From assembly GCA_947624365.1 (NCBI GenBank), contig CANQJY010000020.1:1-14553 (forward strand): a stretch of DNA of 14,553 nt. Direction: 5' to 3'. Numbering within the stretch: position 1 is the stretch's first letter; every line of letters begins with the position of its first letter. Positions 6,436 through 13,380 of the stretch are shown piece after piece. The notes beneath the pieces are model-generated. The model saw only the letters and a program-made list of their open reading frames with translations. It did no database searches and was not told the DNA's origin. This stretch comes from an uncultured Clostridia bacterium (GTDB taxonomy: Bacteria > Bacillota > Clostridia > TANB77 > CAG-508). Position numbers and translations under genes: made by a program.

Positions 6436-9048
6436 ATGGCAGAATATTCACCAATGATGCAAAAATACCTTGAAACAAAAGAACAGTATAAAGATTGTAT
6501 TCTATTTTACAGATTAGGAGACTTTTATGAAGTGTTTTTTGATGATGCAATAACATGTGCAAGAGAACTAGAAATCACTTTAACAGGAAAAGATTGTGGA
6601 CAAGAAGAACGAGCACCAATGGCAGGTGTGCCATATCATGCAGCAGATATGTATATATCAAAACTAATTGCTAAAGGATTTAAAGTAGCTATTTGTGAAC
6701 AATTAGAAGATCCAAAAACAGCAAAAGGAATTGTTAAAAGAGGTGTAATAAAAGTTGTTACACCAGGAACAGTAATAGACTCTAATATGTTAGAAGAGAG
6801 AAAAAACAATTACATTATGGCAATATATAAAACGGGAATTTACTATGGAATTAGTGTTTGTGATATTTCAACAGGAGAAATGTATTCAGCAGAAATTAAA
6901 GACAACCAAAACTTTTCATTATTATTAGATGAAATCGCAAGATATAATCCATCAGAATTAGTAGTTAATACTATGATGTCAGAATGTCAAGAAGAAATGA
7001 GTAAAATAAAAGAAAGATTTGAAACATATGTAACAAGATTTCAAGATAAATTTTTCAGTAAAGAAACAGATAAATTAAAACAAAGATTTAACATTGTGGA
7101 TAATAATCAAAAAGCAATAGAAAATATAGAAGAAAAGGAATTAGCAGTTTGCAGTATAAATGCACTTATATCATATATTGAACAAACTCAAATGACAACA
7201 TTAGAACATTTAAATAAAATTGTTATTTATCAAATATCTAAATATATGTCATTAGATATTAATGCAAGAAGAAATCTAGAAATAACAGAAAAAATGCGTG
7301 ATAAATCAAAAAAAGGAACATTGTTATGGGTATTAGACAAGACAGCAACTTCAATGGGAGGAAGGTTATTAAGAAGATGGTTAAATGATCCATTAATAGA
7401 CACAATGGAAATTAATAAAAGATTAGATAGTGTAAAAACATTAAAATCAGATATGATTTTAAGAGGAGATATTATTGAAAATCTAAAAAAAGTATATGAT
7501 ATTGAACGTTTAGCAGGAAAAATGGCATATGGAAATGCAAATGCACGTGACATGATAACTTTAAAACATTCATTACAAAAATTACCAGAATTAAAACAAA
7601 TTTTGCAAAACATTGAAACTCCATTATTAAAAGAATTATATAATAATATGGACGAATTAATGGATATTTCTACATTAATAGAAAAAGCAATAGTAGAAGA
7701 CCCTCCAATGACAATAAAAGATGGTGGAATTATTAAATTAGGATATGATGAAGAGATTGATCAATTAAAAACAGCGACAACACAAGGGAAGAATTGGATT
7801 ATTAATTTGGAAGCACAAGAAAGAGAACAAACAGGAATTAAGAATTTAAAAGTAGGATTTAATAAAGTATTTGGTTACTTTATTGAAGTTACTAAATCAA
7901 ATTTAAAATTAGTACCAGAAAGATATATTAGAAAACAAACACTAACAAATGCAGAAAGATATATAACAGAAGAATTAAAAAATTTGGAAAATCAAATTTT
8001 AGGTGCAGAAGAAAAAGTTGTAAATTTAGAATATAATGCATTTGTAGAAATTAGAGAAGAGATTGCAAAAAATATAAAAAGATTACAACAAACAGCTATG
8101 AGTGTAGCAACATTAGATGTATTAACTTCATTTGCACAAGTGGCAGAAGACCTAAATTATTGTATGCCACAAGTTGACAATTCAGGAATAATTGATATTA
8201 AAGGTGGAAGACATCCTGTTATTGAAAAAATGTTAGGAGCAGGAGCTTTTGTAGAAAATGATACATATTTAGATAAACAAGAAAATAGGTTATCAATTAT
8301 TACTGGACCAAACATGGCAGGAAAATCAACATATATGCGTCAAGTAGCATTGATTACCCTTATGGCCCAAATAGGTAGTTTTGTACCAGCTCAAGAAGCA
8401 AGAATAGGTGTTGTAGATAAAATTTTCACAAGAGTAGGAGCATCAGATGATTTAAGTATGGGACAAAGCACATTTATGGTTGAAATGATGGAAGTTGCAA
8501 CTATTCTAAAAGAAGCAACATCAAATAGCTTAGTTATATTAGATGAAATAGGAAGAGGAACATCTACATATGATGGATTATCAATCGCATGGGCAGTAGC
8601 AGAATATATTGCTGATAAAGAAAAGTGTGGAGCAAAAACCTTATTTGCAACACATTATCATGAATTAACAAAATTAGAAGACGAATTGGAAGGTATAAAA
8701 AATTATTCCATTGCGGTTAAAGAAAAAGGAGAAGACATCATTTTCTTACGAAAAATTGTAAGAGGTGGAACAGACGAGAGCTATGGAATACATGTAGCAC
8801 GTTTAGCAGGGGTACCAAAAATAGTTACTCAAAAAGCAAATGAAATATTAAAAACCATAGAAAGAAAAAGCATTTTAAACAATAAAAAAGAGGAAAAGAA
8901 AGATAAAAAACAAGTAGAAGGTCAATTTGATATGTACAATTATAAATTAGCTGAAATTGCACATGAAGTTGATAAAATTAACCTAAATGAATTAACACCA
9001 ATAGATGCATTAAATACTTTAGTAAAAATAAAAGAAAAAATGCAATAA
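6436..9048 (+). CDS. mutS: DNA mismatch repair protein MutS
   Basis: MutS recognises base mismatches and small loops and starts repair with MutL. The 870-residue length is normal for the family. Domain I carries the mismatch-wedge motif GDFYEVF (28-34, with F30 and E32). The connector, lever and clamp domains follow. The C-terminal ATPase has Walker A GPNMAGKST (624-632), the signature segment DDLSMGQSTF (671-680), Walker B LVILDEIGRGTS (699-710, D703/E704) and the conserved ATHYHEL (738-744). QFDMY at 830-834 resembles a beta-clamp-binding pentapeptide, located after the ATPase as in other MutS proteins. The start is ATG 6436, two bases after the upstream stop. mutL does not follow; a terminator ends the unit here. 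All key residues appear intact. Confidence 0.98.
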   Translation: MAEYSPMMQKYLETKEQYKDCILFYRLGDFYEVFFDDAITCARELEITLTGKDCGQEERAPMAGVPYHAADMYISKLIAKGFKVAICEQLEDPKTAKGIVKRGVIKVVTPGTVIDSNMLEERKNNYIMAIYKTGIYYGISVCDISTGEMYSAEIKDNQNFSLLLDEIARYNPSELVVNTMMSECQEEMSKIKERFETYVTRFQDKFFSKETDKLKQRFNIVDNNQKAIENIEEKELAVCSINALISYIEQTQMTTLEHLNKIVIYQISKYMSLDINARRNLEITEKMRDKSKKGTLLWVLDKTATSMGGRLLRRWLNDPLIDTMEINKRLDSVKTLKSDMILRGDIIENLKKVYDIERLAGKMAYGNANARDMITLKHSLQKLPELKQILQNIETPLLKELYNNMDELMDISTLIEKAIVEDPPMTIKDGGIIKLGYDEEIDQLKTATTQGKNWIINLEAQEREQTGIKNLKVGFNKVFGYFIEVTKSNLKLVPERYIRKQTLTNAERYITEELKNLENQILGAEEKVVNLEYNAFVEIREEIAKNIKRLQQTAMSVATLDVLTSFAQVAEDLNYCMPQVDNSGIIDIKGGRHPVIEKMLGAGAFVENDTYLDKQENRLSIITGPNMAGKSTYMRQVALITLMAQIGSFVPAQEARIGVVDKIFTRVGASDDLSMGQSTFMVEMMEVATILKEATSNSLVILDEIGRGTSTYDGLSIAWAVAEYIADKEKCGAKTLFATHYHELTKLEDELEGIKNYSIAVKEKGEDIIFLRKIVRGGTDESYGIHVARLAGVPKIVTQKANEILKTIERKSILNNKKEEKKDKKQVEGQFDMYNYKLAEIAHEVDKINLNELTPIDALNTLVKIKEKMQ

Positions 9049-9077
9049 AAAAGCAGATATCAAATTCTGCTTTTTTT
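9049..9077 (+). terminator. Rho-independent terminator after mutS
   Basis: AAAAAGCAGA pairs with TCTGCTTTTT around an 8-base loop (9058-9065), followed by a run of seven T residues (9071-9077). It begins immediately after the mutS stop codon. The same stem recurs at 11660-11689. Confidence 0.9.
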
Positions 9078-9083
9078 ATTTAG

Positions 9084-9110
9084 TGTAACAAAATATATGA
9101 TATAATTGTA
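9084..9110 (+). promoter_or_regulatory. Promoter region of the sigma-propeller operon (extended -10; possible ECF-type overlap)
   Basis: TGATATAAT at 9098-9106 is a perfect extended -10, but there is no good sigma-A -35 at 16-18 bases upstream; an extended -10 can compensate. Overlapping it, TGTAAC (9084-9089), a 17-base gap and TGTA (9107-9110) loosely resemble ECF-type promoters (TGAAAC/TGTAAC with CGT). This would allow autoregulation by the sigma factor encoded downstream. The ECF reading is weaker than the extended -10 reading. Confidence 0.5.
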
Positions 9111-9151
9111 TAAAAGATAGAGAGATAAAAGCAATAGATTGAGGAAGGAAA

Positions 9152-9679
9152 GTGATAAAATTGGAAGAAAAAACAGATAAGCAATTATACCAAGAGTTTT
9201 TAAAAGGAAATAATAATAGTTTTGAAGAGCTTGTTATACGCCATAAAGACAAGTTAATTTACTTTATTACAACATATGTAAAAAATATAGATATAGCAGA
9301 AGATATAGCACAAGATGTATTTGTATATATTCTAATTCATCAAAAAAACTATGATTTTAAATATTCGTTAAAAACATATTTATATACTATTGCAAAATCA
9401 AAGGCTTTAAATTTTTTAAAAAGAGAAAAGAAAATTAGTTATACAGATAATATGGAATTTATAGAAAATATGCATAAATCTTATGAAAACCAATTAAACA
9501 CTTTAGAAGATATTATTTTCAAAAAAGAACAAAAAGAAAACCTACATAAAACAATAAATCAATTAAATGGAGAATATAGGCAGGCAATATATTTAGCAGA
9601 CATTGAGAAAATGCAATATAGCGAAATACGGAAAAATCATGAAAAGGTCAATGAGCAGTACAAAAGTAATTATTTATAG
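9152..9679 (+). CDS. ECF-type RNA polymerase sigma factor, C-terminus truncated by a one-base frameshift
   Basis: This is an alternative sigma factor of the extracytoplasmic-function (sigma-70 regions 2 and 4) type. As read it is 175 residues. Region 2 covers about 10-95, with SFEELVIRHKDKLIYF, the -10-binding DIAEDIAQDVF segment and a long helix ending LNFLKREKK. Region 4 begins near 125, with the typical NGEYRQAIYLADIEKMQYSEI. After SEI (codon at 9626-9628) the frame departs from the family and stops at 9677-9679. One base skipped near 9629-9636 restores a normal region 4.2 to a stop at 9737, giving 194 residues. As written, the -35-recognition helix is missing and the protein would probably not direct transcription. 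The cause could be a real mutation, slippage at A5, or a sequence error. GTG 9152 has GAGG at 9141-9144; TTG 9161 is a less likely start. Confidence 0.85.
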   Translation: MIKLEEKTDKQLYQEFLKGNNNSFEELVIRHKDKLIYFITTYVKNIDIAEDIAQDVFVYILIHQKNYDFKYSLKTYLYTIAKSKALNFLKREKKISYTDNMEFIENMHKSYENQLNTLEDIIFKKEQKENLHKTINQLNGEYRQAIYLADIEKMQYSEIRKNHEKVNEQYKSNYL

Positions 9680-9737
9680 AGCACGAAAAGCACTGGAAAA
9701 ATTAGTAAGAGAGGAGAGTGAAAAATATGAAGGATAA
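9630..9737 (+). pseudogene. Out-of-frame sigma region 4.2 tail belonging to the upstream sigma gene
   Basis: In the +1 frame this segment reads KIMKRSMSSTKVIIYRARKA, then LEKLVREESEKYEG and TAA at 9735-9737. This is a textbook region 4.2 helix-turn-helix (xKIMxxSxSSTKVxIYRARKxL). It continues the sigma gene directly after SEI if one base is removed at C9629 (giving G-K-I-M) or from the A5 run at 9632-9636 (giving R-K-I-M). It overlaps the next gene's ATG at 9727 by 11 bases, the coupling arrangement expected for a sigma gene and its partner. It has no start signal of its own. Confidence 0.85.
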
Positions 9738-11649
9738 TAAAGAATTTATACAAGGAATTTATCAAAAATACGATGAATATCAAAATGAGCAAAAAATTAA
9801 AAAATTAAAATACAAACGATATATTCCAATAATATCACTTGCTACAATGGTAGTTATTGCTTTTAGCATAACAAATATTTATATAAAAAATCAAATAAAG
9901 ATAGAAGAACCATACAATGAAGTAGAACAGATAGGACTAGAAAAAATAGAAACTTTTGAAAAATTTTATACAATTTTGAAAAAACAAGAAAGTGAAGATG
10001 CAGATACAACTAAAAGAGCAACAGTACAAGATAAATTAGAAAGTATTACACAAAATGAAAATGAAGAAACATATAGCCAAACAAATACTCAAGTTGTAGG
10101 AGTGGATGAAGCAGATATTATAAAAACAGATGGTAAATATATTTACTATGTTTCAGACAAAAAAGTTGTTATTATTGATATCCAAAATTCTGGAAGTAGT
10201 AAAAAAGTAGCAGAAATCCCATTTGAAGATAATTCGATATCAATAAGAGAAATATATTTAAAAAATGATAAACTAGTAGTAATTGCTTCAGAAAATGAAA
10301 TAAAGACAGAATTAACATCAATATACCAAACAGAAGATGTTGCATATGTTGATGGTATTACTATAAAAACAGAAGCTATTATATATAATGTAAGTAATCC
10401 AGAAAAACCTCAAGAAGAAAGAAGAGTAGAAATAGAAGGAACATATATATCTTCACGTATGATAGAAAATAATATCTATTTTGCAAGTAGCAAATATATT
10501 TCAAATGCAATTAATATGATAAAAAAATATCCAATTGAAGAATTAAATGAAGATGATTACAAACCGGTATATGTTGATACAATTATTAGCGAAGAGAATA
10601 AACACATTAATTTTAATGAAATACAATATTTTGATGAAAGCGAAGTCAAAAATTATTTAATTGTTGCAGGATTTAACATTAATGAAAAAGAAGAAGCAGA
10701 TGTTCAAGCTTTCTTAGGAGCAGGTGATACAATATATGCATCAGAAAAAAATATGTATATTGCAAAAGGTAAAACAGTATATGATATCAACACATATACA
10801 ATTCTCGGATATAATACAAGAATTGTTAAATTTAAATTGAACAATGGAAAAATAGAATACAAAAATAATGCAACCATACAAGGAAAAATTCTAAATCAAT
10901 TTTCAATGGACGAAGATTCAAAAGAAAATCTAAGAATTGCAGTAACACAAGATATACAATCAAAAACTGAAAATATGATATATATTTTAAATAGCAATTT
11001 GGAAAAATGTGGGGAACTAACAGGACTAGCAAATGGAGAAAGAATTTATTCTGTTAGATATATGGGAAACAAAGGATATATAGTAACATATAAACAAGTA
11101 GACCCATTATTTGTAATTGATTTAACAGACCCTCAAAATCCGCAAAAATTAGGAGAATTAAAAATTCCAGGATATAGCACATATCTACATCCATATGATG
11201 AAACACATATTATAGGATTAGGATATGACACAAATACAGATGGCACAAGAACTCAAAATAATGGATTAAAATTATCTATGTTTGATATAACAGATCTAAA
11301 CAATCCAAAAGAAATGTTTACAAAAAAGATAGGAAATTTATACACTTATTCAGATGCAATAAATAATCATAAAGCTATTCTATATCTAAAAGAAAAAAAT
11401 ATTATGGCTTTTCCAATACAAACATATCAAAATAGAAATAATATATCACAAGCATTAATATATGAGATTGATTTAAATCAAGGATTTATATTAAAAAAAC
11501 AATTTAATGAAAACACAACAAATGACTACAAAAAACGAATAGAAAGAATTATATTTGCCAATGGCAATTACTATTTAGTGTCAGATAAATCAATTACAGA
11601 AATTAATGAAAACACATGGCAAGAAACAGAAAAAGTTAATATAGATTAA
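9727..11649 (+). CDS. Membrane-anchored beta-propeller domain protein, candidate anti-sigma factor or sensor
   Basis: The 640-residue protein has a Lys-rich N-terminal segment of about 31 residues and one membrane helix (about 32-53). A charged stalk follows (54-120), and then a large domain carrying the signature VVGVDEADIIKTDGKYIYYV (123-142). That signature marks the family of secreted C-terminal beta-propeller proteins (Pfam Beta_propel type). Repeated blade-like segments such as KVVIIDIQN, PLFVIDLTDPQNPQKLGEL and LSMFDITDLNNPKEMF follow. The positive N-flank predicts the N-terminus inside and the propeller outside. ATG 9727 is preferred over in-frame GTG 9718 because GAGGAG (9711-9716) is too close to the GTG. 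It overlaps the restored end of the sigma gene by 11 bases. Sigma genes are commonly followed by their membrane anti-sigma, so a short cytoplasmic sigma-binding segment plus an external sensor is a reasonable inference, not shown by homology. Confidence 0.85.
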   Translation: MKDNKEFIQGIYQKYDEYQNEQKIKKLKYKRYIPIISLATMVVIAFSITNIYIKNQIKIEEPYNEVEQIGLEKIETFEKFYTILKKQESEDADTTKRATVQDKLESITQNENEETYSQTNTQVVGVDEADIIKTDGKYIYYVSDKKVVIIDIQNSGSSKKVAEIPFEDNSISIREIYLKNDKLVVIASENEIKTELTSIYQTEDVAYVDGITIKTEAIIYNVSNPEKPQEERRVEIEGTYISSRMIENNIYFASSKYISNAINMIKKYPIEELNEDDYKPVYVDTIISEENKHINFNEIQYFDESEVKNYLIVAGFNINEKEEADVQAFLGAGDTIYASEKNMYIAKGKTVYDINTYTILGYNTRIVKFKLNNGKIEYKNNATIQGKILNQFSMDEDSKENLRIAVTQDIQSKTENMIYILNSNLEKCGELTGLANGERIYSVRYMGNKGYIVTYKQVDPLFVIDLTDPQNPQKLGELKIPGYSTYLHPYDETHIIGLGYDTNTDGTRTQNNGLKLSMFDITDLNNPKEMFTKKIGNLYTYSDAINNHKAILYLKEKNIMAFPIQTYQNRNNISQALIYEIDLNQGFILKKQFNENTTNDYKKRIERIIFANGNYYLVSDKSITEINENTWQETEKVNID

Positions 11650-11659
11650 AATAAAATCA

Positions 11660-11689
11660 AAAAAAGCAGAAGCAAAATTCTGCTTTTTT
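11660..11689 (+). terminator. Rho-independent terminator after the sigma-propeller operon
   Basis: An A-run followed by GCAGA (ending 11670) pairs with TCTGC and a T-run (11679-11689) around an 8-base loop. The stem and half of the loop are the same as in the mutS terminator at 9049-9077. Confidence 0.9.
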
Positions 11690-11716
11690 AATATGAAATA
11701 AAAAATAAAAAAATAC

Positions 11717-11745
11717 TAGACTTTTTCAACAAAATTATATATAAT
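11717..11745 (+). promoter_or_regulatory. Probable sigma-A promoter of the coiled-coil protein gene
   Basis: TAGACT (11717-11722, four of six matches) and a perfect TATAAT (11740-11745) have a 17-base spacer. It lies 31 bases upstream of ATG 11777, after the preceding terminator. Confidence 0.6.
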
Positions 11746-11776
11746 AGGAAAAAAATAAAGGTTGGAGGGGAAAAAA

Positions 11777-13348
11777 ATGTATGAAAGAAGCGCAATTGTT
11801 CTAGAAAGATACCTAAGCAACATATTTGGAAAAGATGATGCAACAGGAATAAAAGCTAATTTTCAAATTTATACTAATGTTCTAGAAGAAATGAAAAAAT
11901 ATCAAACAATTACAGAAGAAGAAGAAAAAGTAATAGAAGAATTTGATGTAATTGCACAAAAAATGCAATCAATACAAAAGAAACAAGAAACATTATGTTC
12001 AGATAGCATTGAACATGAAGAAGAAAGAAACAAATTATTTAATGATTTTGACCAAGACCCAACCATTATTGAAAAAAAATTATTAAAAATAGAAAAAATA
12101 ATAGAAGAAAATACAGAAGAACAAAACAAATTAAGAGAAGAGTATATTGAATTTTTAAAACAATTCATGGAAAAACAGCAAGCAAGAAATAAGTACAGTA
12201 AAAAGAGAAGAATAGCAGAAACAAATCACATTAAAATTTTAAATGAAACTATTGAAAAGATGGAAGCAATTACTATTGAAACAATTGAAAGAGTAAGACA
12301 ATTTGCTTCAACTGATAATCAAGAAATTTGTGAAAATATAAATAAAACCATGTTAGAAAATGGAAAAAACGAAAAAGTAAAATTTGATATTAATGTTATA
12401 AAAAAATCAGTAGAAACAAGAGTTGAAATTGCAAAAAAAGAAGCAGAGTGCTATCTTAACAGTTATGATAAATTAAAGAAAATAATGACAGAAATTGAAA
12501 AAGATACAATGAAATTAGAAAAATATCAAAAGGTGTATAGAGATATAAATATTAAATTACAATTTTTCGAAGCTGAAAAAGAATATATTGTAAGCTTTTT
12601 AGATAATGAGAGAATGACAACAATTGGTGGAGAGAAAATGCATAAACAGATGATGAAAGAGGCATGTGAAAAATATGATTTAGATATGGCTCAGATAAAC
12701 AATCTTTATACTTTAATTTTAAAAGAAATATCAAACAAAGCAACGAAAAAAGCATATAATGAGTTATATAATAGTACATATTTAACAAATATTGAAGAAA
12801 CAGAAAAGAATTTCAATCAAGAAATAAATAGTATAAAATCAAATGTAGGAACAATTATAAATACAAATTATTGGAGAATAGATGCAATTAAAAATATATA
12901 TGAAATATTTAATAAAATGATTGAAGAAAATTTCGAAAGAGACTTATATGAATTTATGCCAAAAGAAGAAATAATATCAGAAAATTCGAATTGGAAACCA
13001 AAGAAGAAAAATAATTATGAGGACGAAGAAGAATGGTTTATTAGCAATGATGAAATAGAAGATAAAATAGAACAAGAAGAACCAGAAGAACCAGAAGAAG
13101 TAGAAGAAATGCAAGAAGTACAAGAAGCCGAGGATGACGATTGGTTTGATGAACAAGATGACGAAGAAGAAGATGAAGACGAGGATGATGATTGGTTTGA
13201 TGATGAAGACGAAGAAGAAGAAGATGATGATGATGATAATGAAGACGATTGGTCTGATGATGAAGAAGATTATGATGACGAAGATGAAGAAGATGGCGAA
13301 GAGGATAATAGAAATAAGGGACTTTTCAATAGATTTTTCAAAAAGTAG
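11777..13348 (+). CDS. Unrecognised coiled-coil protein with acidic Trp-motif tail
   Basis: I do not recognise this 523-residue protein. Residues 1-400 are mostly charged heptad-like helices, with likely coiled coils at about 45-165 and 205-265. There is no signal peptide or membrane helix, so it is probably cytoplasmic. Residues about 415-510 are extremely acidic and contain four W motifs: EEEWF (W420), DDDWFD (W456), DDDWFD (W473) and DDWSDD (W492). The last residues, NRNKGLFNRFFKK, are basic and aromatic and could form a short amphipathic helix that docks on a membrane or partner, or folds back on the acid tract. The start is ATG 11777 with GGAGGGG at 11764-11770; the in-frame TTG 11762 overlaps that site and is rejected. 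It is monocistronic, with its own promoter and terminator. A structural or scaffold role is a guess only. Confidence 0.85.
   Translation: MYERSAIVLERYLSNIFGKDDATGIKANFQIYTNVLEEMKKYQTITEEEEKVIEEFDVIAQKMQSIQKKQETLCSDSIEHEEERNKLFNDFDQDPTIIEKKLLKIEKIIEENTEEQNKLREEYIEFLKQFMEKQQARNKYSKKRRIAETNHIKILNETIEKMEAITIETIERVRQFASTDNQEICENINKTMLENGKNEKVKFDINVIKKSVETRVEIAKKEAECYLNSYDKLKKIMTEIEKDTMKLEKYQKVYRDINIKLQFFEAEKEYIVSFLDNERMTTIGGEKMHKQMMKEACEKYDLDMAQINNLYTLILKEISNKATKKAYNELYNSTYLTNIEETEKNFNQEINSIKSNVGTIINTNYWRIDAIKNIYEIFNKMIEENFERDLYEFMPKEEIISENSNWKPKKKNNYEDEEEWFISNDEIEDKIEQEEPEEPEEVEEMQEVQEAEDDDWFDEQDDEEEDEDEDDDWFDDEDEEEEDDDDDNEDDWSDDEEDYDDEDEEDGEEDNRNKGLFNRFFKK
13139..13260 (+). repeat. Imperfect repeats in the acidic-tail coding region
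   Basis: GATTGGTTTGATGA occurs at 13139-13152 and 13190-13203, and GATTGGTCTGATGA at 13247-13260. The copies are 51 and 57 bases apart, both multiples of three, and are separated by GAAGAT/GATGAT microsatellite-like runs. They encode the DDWFD motifs. In-frame expansion or contraction by slippage is plausible. Confidence 0.75.
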
Positions 13349-13380
13349 TAAAAGGTATGGAAATTTAACCATACCTTTTA
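13349..13380. terminator. Bidirectional terminator between convergent genes
   Basis: TAAAAGGTATGG (13349-13360) and CCATACCTTTTA (13369-13380) form a perfect 12-bp stem with an 8-base loop. It starts right after the coiled-coil gene's stop and includes the stop codon of the - strand dipeptidase (13378-13380). The A/T flanks give U-rich tails in both directions, so one hairpin can serve both transcripts. Confidence 0.85.

Noticed and set aside
9620..9680. Programmed ribosomal frameshift in the sigma gene
   Set aside because: There is no classic +1 signal such as a slow codon or stop at the shift point and no clear stimulatory stem. A base indel is simpler.
9718..9726. GTG start for the beta-propeller protein
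   Set aside because: It is only one base from the GAGGAG motif, which is too close; ATG 9727 has a workable spacing.
12977..13372. Long - strand frame rich in Ile and Phe opposite the acidic tail
   Set aside because: It is the antisense shadow of GAA/GAT codons, which read as Phe/Ile in reverse; it has no ribosome site or family motif.
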